Assembly: GCA_039619475.1 (NCBI GenBank)
Contig: CM077115.1
Coordinates: forward strand, 487,837,352 to 487,901,351
Direction: 5' to 3'
Origin: Icerya purchasi
Lineage: Eukaryota; Arthropoda; Insecta; Hemiptera; Monophlebidae
DNA: 64,000 nucleotides
Shown: piece by piece, positions 57,706-64,000 of the stretch
Numbering within the stretch: the stretch's first letter is position 1
How the letters are laid out: each line of letters starts with the position of its first letter
Made by a program: the position numbers and the translations under genes
Notes under the pieces: generated by a model
Databases searched by the model: none
Told to the model about the DNA's origin: nothing
The model's input: the letters and a program-made list of their open reading frames with translations, nothing else

Positions 57706-57854
57706 GTTCAAAAACGGTGCCGAAAAAGGTGTCACTTTGCGCTTCGGGCGGCCGCGTCAGCAAGTGCGGCATAATGGGGGAGTGTCCCATCGGCGCTCAA
57801 AGAGACACTTCCCCCACTGTGCCGCACTTTTCCTTTTCGTCACCGTTTTTGAAC
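57706..57854. mobile_element. GC-rich nested fold-back (TIR plus inner hairpin) element, 149 bp
   Basis: Outer arms GTTCAAAAACGGTGCCGAAA (57706-57725) and its reverse complement at 57835-57854 match at 19 of 20 positions. Inside lies a second inverted repeat: AAGTGCGGCATAATGGGGGA and following (57762-57788) against 57802-57829, about 24 of 27 matching. The inner loop is 13 bases. The body (GGGCGGCCGCGTCAGC) is far richer in GC than the flanks. It has no coding capacity. It looks like a small non-autonomous DNA transposon or fold-back element. No clear TSD or superfamily terminal motif is visible, so a structured RNA or regulatory cruciform is not excluded. Confidence 0.75.
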
Positions 57855-59160
57855 ATTGTATTGCAAGTGTTATGGCACTTTGTTGCCGAAACATACTGCA
57901 ACTTATTTAAAATTTAATTAAGTATTTCCTAAAAACAGGGTCTTTATTATTAATCAACATACATATATATGTATTTTATATTGGTGTGTTTTTTACTTAT
58001 TATATGTTAAAATAAAAGCAATGAGTTATAAAAATCTATATATAATAATAAAGTAATTGCATGCTCTTGACATAGTGTCGAAAATTGTACAGTTAAGCTT
58101 TTCAGAAGGATAAAGTCTGTGAAAACATGCTACAGATTTTAAGCTGAAACTTGGCTATGTCAGTCGCTACACGTCTACAAGGATCCAGCACTACCCAATG
58201 TTCGACATGGGAATTTTAAATTTCAGCCGAATAAGTATCCTCGATATGCTGTAGCAGATAGCAGCTAGAACAAAATAGGATGTTCAAAAGATCAGAATAA
58301 ATTAGAAATCTCGCTAAAATTAATTTGAAATTTCACTTTCAATCGAAGTTGTAATTCTTCGTCTCTTCAAAGGGAACCATTAACGATTAACTCCACACCT
58401 TTCATGTTTTATATTATGTTCTTGCAGAATTAATTATAAAGTACACAGTAATGAAAATAAATATTATATAAAGTTAAAAAGTGGCTTTAATTCTTTTAAT
58501 TTCAACAACTGTTACCATTTAAATAAATAAATAAATTTTCAAGACTCGATTACAAATATGGTATGCTATATTTGGGACTAAAAAGTTCTGAATAATTTAT
58601 GTTCAGCGTAAAGTTTACTTCACGGAATTTGGCTAACCGTCGTATTTCGAGTAACGAATAAATAAACCACCGATTGCAGCATAGGTAGCTCATAGTTGCC
58701 TTATCAGTTAAGGTAGTTATCAACACACGTGTCGCTCAATTATTACTCATTAATTACCGGTCACAAAATAAGGAATTGACGCCATCTCTCGTTAAATAAA
58801 TTATTTAAAATAAAGATGTTAGTTTATTCTTACGAAACCAGAGATCGCTTAATTCTTACCGGTATATAAACATATCATCGTTACCGTTTATTTAAGTCAT
58901 CTAATTGATCCACCCCTATCAATACAGTTTTTGATATTTCCGTTTGTTACCATTTCGCCTGGTTCTTCATAATTATTGATGTTTATTTTTTTTTTAATAA
59001 TATATATCAGTATTTATCTCGGCTTCCCTCCTGGGTTGCGAGTAAGGATTTTTCCTTCAATTGTATTCGAAACAACCTTCCGTCCCAAAACAAAATCGAT
59101 CTATACTAATTTTGTATTTTGAATTTTTCGTAAGAGGTATTCTTGGACTCGTCTAAAGAC
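57855..59160. other. Unassigned AT-rich DNA
   Basis: No gene or element recognised. Confidence 0.5.
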
Positions 59161-59580
59161 TTTTTTTTTGGGGGGGGGGGGGCTCAATCAAGGACTACAA
59201 GTCAGAATCCTCACGGAAAAAATTAAAAAGGAGGTAAAAGATTCTATTTTGATGTGTATACAGACAGAGGAAATGAAGGTACCTAATGCAGGAATAAGGA
59301 AAAAGCAAGGATGACCGTCGCAGAGTAAGATGTAGGAAGACCTAAAATTAGGAGTTGAGAGTATAAAACTGAGCGCTCCTAAGAAAGAGGTTGGCGTCGC
59401 AACTTTTAAAACGAACATTTGATAAAGAAAGGATATTGTGGACTGAGAATTTAATAATAAACCGGCCGTTGATAGAAGCTGAACGTGCTATGGTGTCTGA
59501 TTGCATTGTTGCCTGGAATGCCACAATGATTGGGTAATCTATTGCTTGTATTCGTCTCTCCGTCAATTTTCACTGTATAT
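59161..59580 (-). pseudogene. I-like retrotransposon, antisense 3' fragment
   Basis: The 3' end on the minus strand is TGATTGAGCCCCCCCCCCCC followed by nine A (plus 59181-59161), the family tail signature. Upstream, 59560-59430 reads IVAFQATMQSDTIARSASIN then GRFIIKFSVHNILSLSN. The part DTIARSAS...HNILSLS corresponds to the RNase H end and following linker (ADYLARSAIS...SHELLNI). The Trp-Ile-Pro block is degraded. The rest is broken. Confidence 0.6.
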
Positions 59581-59589
59581 TTTCAATCA

Positions 59590-60052
59590 TGATAAGCTAC
59601 CTTATTTTCTTTCAGTTTCTCCAGTTTCCTTTCCTTAAATACTCGTTCCAGACTATATCTATTCTTCTTTATTTTTCAACTTTGACCTATTTTATCCCTC
59701 TATTCAACTATTCCTTAGCTATTTGTCACCTTCGATTTGATCATAGTCTCCTTCATGCATAATTTTCTCGCTTCCCATCTGCATTTACTTCATTTTATTC
59801 TTTTCACTTTCTTCATGACGCAGATCGTGTTTTATTTGAATGTTTAGCCTTTTCAGATTAACAATTTTTCTTTTATTCCATTCTTTGAAACTTAATCTTC
59901 TGACTCCTTACAGTACTGCTTATATTTCTTCATTTCCTTCTACTTTTGTTGTTCATGTCCTCAAATTGTTTTTATTCTCTATTCTTGAGCGCTTAAGAAC
60001 GCAACTTTTTCATTTCTTAGATATATGTCCTCGTTGCCCCTCCCCCCAAACG
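59590..60052 (+). pseudogene. I-like retrotransposon, 3' fragment (C-terminus and tail)
   Basis: The plus strand reads NYSLAICHLRFDHSLLHA (about 59710-59763), matching ISAICRLRSGHSRLPAS of the 5156-8254 ORF. It continues with DADRVLFECLAFSD (59821-59860, from CDSDHVFFECSSLSS) and, after a shift, KLNLLTPYSTAYISSFPSTF and VVHVLKLFLFSILERL (59894-59995). The end GTTGCCCCTCCCCCCAAA (60033-60050) is the tail signature. It lies about 10 bp from the opposed fragment at 59161-59580, so the two C-terminal fragments form a divergent pair. Confidence 0.7.
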
Positions 60053-60199
60053 TACAGTCTCATTATTTTTTTTCAGTTTTCTCATATGTATTGATGCATA
60101 TTCAAAAATAAAACAGATATTTCTTGATTTTTCTGTATTTATTTATGTTTTTATTGTGTTGTTAAACATGTCTAACAAATATCTGTACAATAGTAGCCG

Positions 60200-61122
60200 T
60201 ACGAGACGTTTAGTCTGTTGTCAGTTGCCGAAAAAGGTACATGTATTTTGGCGAGATCCGCGATTTTTTACTTATTTGAAAAACTGGATCAGAAAATTTG
60301 CACTAAATTCTGTTATAAGAATGGAATGAAGTGCAACTATTTTTTAGAAATGTTAAATATTGCTTTTAACGAGTCTACCATCATGGGTTTACGAGTGGTA
60401 TAAACGTTTCTAAAATGGTCGTGAAGACGTTGAACATGACCAGCATTTCAGACGCCTCTTAGAAAACGAGGGAAAAGTGAAAAAACTGATTATGAACAAT
60501 AGCCGAATCGTCATTAAAGAAACTACTCATGAAGATGGCAACTGGCTCATGCTGTGAAAATTTTGGGTATGGAATATGTGGCTGTAAAGTTTGTTCTGAA
60601 ATAGTTGAATTTTGAACAAAAACAGCAGCAAATGGTAGTTGCCCAAGAATCGCTAAAGAATTCAACAGTGATGCAAAATTACCGAAACGTGTTATAACCG
60701 ATGATAAACTATGGGTTTATGAATATGGCACTGAAACGAATACTTAATTATCTTAGTGAAGGCATTCTGGATTGCTGAGAGCCTGACAAGTTCGACTGAA
60801 TATGAAGCTCACTGCGGTTTTTAATTTTAACCGCACAGTACACCATGAGTTCTCATCACAAGGTTAAAGAATCAATAAAGAATATTACCTACAAGATCAA
60901 CGCTGCTTGTGTGAAGCAGTCGGAAAAAAAGCTGGATTTGAATCGAAATAATTCGTAGGTTTTGCACCATGATAGTACGTCTGCTTACACTTTATTGTTT
61001 GCTCATGGATTTTAAACGAACTAACATTTTAATGATGCTCCAGCCTCCATATTCATCAGACATGGCCGTGACCTGTTTGGTTACCAAAAATCAAGGGAAC
61101 ATTAAAGGGCTGCCGTTTTTCA

Positions 61123-61164
<42 letters not shown>

Positions 61165-61375
61165 ATTAAAAGCGTATCGCTGAAAAAGCTAAAAGCCATC
61201 TCAAAATTTGAGTTTAAAATTTTTTTTCGGGGATTGGAAAAGCATTAGCATAAATATGTAATATCTAATGGTAACTATTTTAAACGGATAACAATGATAT
61301 ATAAATAAAATTTTTTCCAAAAAATGAAAATTCCCGTTAATATATTCAGTCCAGTTGTCTTATTACTAATTTCAT
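60200..61375 (+). pseudogene. mariner-type transposase relic
   Basis: A frame near the start (ATG at 60218) reads LFEKLDQKICTKFCYKNGMK and FLEMLNIAFNEST, the N-terminal helix-turn-helix of mariner transposases. Then, across many frame breaks: KFVLK-LNFEQKQQQM (about 60590-60640), VITDDKLWVYEY (about 60692-60727, first catalytic Asp region), VHHEF then INKEYYLQ (60838-60896), LHHDST (about 60963-60980, second catalytic Asp) and MLQPPYSSDMA (61036-61068, third catalytic position). This is the order and spacing of the mariner D,D34D family. A (TA)n microsatellite interrupts the C-terminus at 61126-61161. Terminal inverted repeats could not be identified. It is multiply inactivated. Confidence 0.82.
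61126..61161. repeat. (TA)n microsatellite in the mariner relic
   Basis: About 18 TA units inserted in the transposase C-terminal region. Confidence 0.92.
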
Positions 61376-61419
61376 GATTCATCGTTTTTCCTTTTTTTTC
61401 TTTGAAGAAGGGAGAAAGT

Positions 61420-62110
61420 TTTCTGCAGATTTGTTCAAACCTTCTTTAGTTTTTTATTCTTCTCGATACCTGCCTTCTTTAGACTTTTATGCTGATAATA
61501 TGTTGTTATTTTTTCCTTCTCAAATTTTGTAACAAGCAATGAAGCATTTAATTCGTCATTCTGATACTCTCCGGTCCTATTTATTTTTGTCTCACAATTT
61601 GTTCATTTTGATCTTAAATAATCTCTTTTAACAACCTCATCTATTTTTCATCAAACTGAACGGATCTCTGTTATCCTTCGATGTTTTAATTTTCTAGAAT
61701 ATATCCAGTCTTCTTTCCTTTTATTCTATCGTTACAGCCTAATTAGTGACTACAATAGGCTTTAATGTTTTCATTTCCTCTGATTGTTTTTTTCCAATTA
61801 TTTAAGATGCTTAATACGTGCCCTCAGGTGACCTATTACTCCTTCGCGGTTTATTAAAGCGATTTTCTTTTCTTATCATGTTTCTTCCGACCATTCCATC
61901 TATGATGGTCTGCTGTGGTTTGAGGGCATCGACAGTAATAAAACAGTAGATTCTTTCGCCTGGTTTACTACTGCTTCTTCCTACTTGTTTTTTTAAAAAA
62001 CCTATCCTCCGATCGATTATCCATATATAAAGAATTTCACCCTACTCTAACTGTCCAATTTATCCTACTTCCTAGTTTCTCCATTTGCCTCCGCGCCATT
62101 TATTTTCACT
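61420..62110 (+). pseudogene. Decayed RT fragment, probably I-like
   Basis: About 61465-61530 reads SSRYLPSLDFYADNMLLFFP then SQIL, a degenerate RT motif C (FYADD-ILLF) aligning with SLFFADDILLFSTAPSIL of the 5156-8254 ORF. Downstream sequence is pyrimidine-rich on this strand, as the sense strand of that family is. Thumb motifs (near 61800, LRCLIRALR-PITPS, compare LRLCLGVLKSTPIPA) are only suggestive. Confidence 0.45.
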
Positions 62111-64000
62111 GTATTCATATATATTATTATTCTCTCTATTTGTAGTATTTATTCTATTTTTTAATTTTTAAATTATTGTTGGTTTTAACTATATATAAAG
62201 AGAATTTTGTAGTGGTATATACTAAATAAATTGTGCGGACTGTGATTGATCGTACATTGATCGTATGAGGATCAGTTGTAGATACCGCGAACATATCACA
62301 GCACGTTCAATAACAATGAAATTGGAAAGTCAGTTATGCTGAGCACTTAATAAAACATAAACATAGGCCAAATTCATTGGAAACAACAGTAACTGTCCTA
62401 CGTATAACAAAGGAAACGCTATGAACATAGCTGAAAATTACTACATGAACAAATATAAATCTAACATATTACACGATCAAATACCAAACAATAGCAATCT
62501 CCTTCTAATAAAAAAATTTTAAAAGTTTAAAAACATTTTTTCAAACAAACTTTTTTAAATTGTTGTATTTTCATATTTATTGTTCCTAATTTATTCAAAA
62601 AAATACCCTGGTCTATAATTAATTTTTTATGGGTTTTTTAATACAGCGCCTTTAATTATTTTACTGGTTTTTATTTTCACTTTTTTTCGGTTTCCCTAAT
62701 ATTTTTCGAATTTTTTTCCCGTTTTTTGTCTTTGTATTTCTGCATATTTCATATCATTCGCGGTTTTCCTACCGCCTCTATTATTACATTCGGTTATCAT
62801 TAGTTTTTTATTTTCTATTTCAATTTTTTATCTTTATATTTTTAATCTTTTCTTATACAGTTATTTTTCGTATTTCTCTGATTTTATTTTTTTCAGTTTT
62901 ATCGTGTTTCTTACATAATCATTACATGTATTCCTTTTTTCTTGAACTTTTATAATAATGGTTGATCTGTGTTAATAACTTTTAATTTGCTTTTGTGTTT
63001 CCTTCGCGACACATTCTCGATTTCATGTTCGCATTTTAAATTTTTGTAATTTATTCGGTTGCGTGTTTCATGTTGTAAATTCCATCTTCCAGCTGAGGAT
63101 GGGTTTTGCTTAAAAACGTTTCGGAGTAGTATACACAGATTTTATTTGTTTGTTATATTTGTAATTTTTTTTTTATTTCAAATTACTATATTTAACAAAC
63201 AGTTTGGTAAATAATTCTATATTGAAGAAAATTTGAGAAATATAAATTTTGTTTTTTTGAAGAGAAGTACAATAGAAGAAAGAAATACCGTGTTCCGTTT
63301 AAAAAAAAAAATGTGGGTAGAAATTTTTAAAACATTTTTGAATACAGCGAGGTAGGCAGTGCTGGAGTGCTAACGACATCAATAATACAGAAATAGTGCA
63401 ATTTTAGCTTGTAGCAAAATTCACAATCAGGAATTTTAGATAAATTTCTAGGAATATAACAATGAATATTCATTACTGATAAAATTTAAGTAAAAGTATC
63501 TCACTGTCTACAATTTATTTTTGTTTATTAAAATTTGTAAATTTACTACTTAATAATCTATAAAATGAATAATTCTCAAAAAGAAGCAAAAAAAAAAAAC
63601 AAAAACAAAAAAAAAATTATAAATAAAAGAATTAGATTTCCTGACATTATGGAATAATAATGAATGAATTTCAGCTTGAACAGTTATGAGCGCGATCGCC
63701 AGACAGTGAGTACATCTAAATATTACCTCGAGATGAAGTGTGTATGGAGTGCCTCTGAAATATTTCTGAGCGAAGTTTTAAGTGTGTACGTGGTCTGGTA
63801 ATAAAATTCTTTTTGAAATCAACACTCCACTCAATTAATATCTTATTGATTCTTATTTTTGTAGAATTCCAAGTAAAGAATTTATATTATTGTTGCTTCC
63901 AATAATTCCATTTTTCTCCCTTTTGCTTTTCTACATAGATTGTTGTTCCGTAATATCTTATTTCACAATGTGTTCTTCTTTACTATTCATTAGCACTCCC
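62111..64000. other. Unassigned AT-rich DNA
   Basis: No gene recognised. At 63093-63126 a CTGAGGATG...AAAAACGTTTCGGAG motif resembles 38298-38335. A-runs lie near 63301 and 63590-63615. Confidence 0.45.

Overview
The window looks like intergenic or intronic DNA from an arthropod, most likely an insect. It is strongly AT-rich, full of (TA)n and other simple repeats and homopolymer runs, and carries many decayed transposable elements: I-like, RTE-type and Jockey/CR1-type non-LTR retrotransposons, mariner and hAT. I found no host protein-coding exon, no tRNA or rRNA gene and no CRISPR. Species cannot be named from the sequence alone.

Layout. The left part (1-5142) is mostly unassigned, with one I-like fragment at 2134-2747. 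The best-preserved element is at 5155-9552: a 5'-truncated I-like retrotransposon with an open reading frame for reverse transcriptase, RNase H and a C-terminal zinc knuckle, flanked by a perfect 12-bp target-site duplication (TSD). From 9565 to 15108 there is only AT-rich DNA and microsatellites. At 15.1-19.3 kb lie two I-like fragments in opposite orientation and an RTE-type copy broken by one frameshift. From 19.3 to 31.9 kb the sequence is nearly empty, with a Jockey scrap (22.6 kb) and an RTE 3' end (28.2 kb). At 31.9-34.6 kb there is a cluster of very short (20-66 bp) insertions that look like retrotransposon tails with their own TSDs. At 35.55-36.6 kb an RTE-type copy with an 11-bp TSD joins endonuclease directly to the catalytic half of the reverse transcriptase.

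The right part is a nest of elements. A CR1/Jockey-like fragment (42.3-43.7 kb) is split by a 301-bp hAT-type MITE with a perfect 8-bp TSD. It is followed by an internally deleted hAT transposase relic (44.1-45.3 kb), an antisense LINE relic running from endonuclease to motif C (45.65-47.75 kb), antisense I-like and RTE relics (50.3-53.1 kb), two Jockey scraps in opposite orientation (54.6 and 55.4 kb), an antisense I-like 5' fragment (56.3-57.1 kb), a GC-rich fold-back element (57.7 kb), two opposed I-like 3' fragments (59.2-60.05 kb), a mariner relic (60.2-61.4 kb) and an RT scrap (61.4-62.1 kb).

How the parts relate. The retrotransposons explain the shorter pieces: several I-like copies end in GCC(C)n followed by A(n), and RTE-type copies end in GAT- or GATT-type repeats. 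These tails, with the TSDs, allow element borders to be read to the base. All protein homology statements are by eye from translated motifs; no database search was run.
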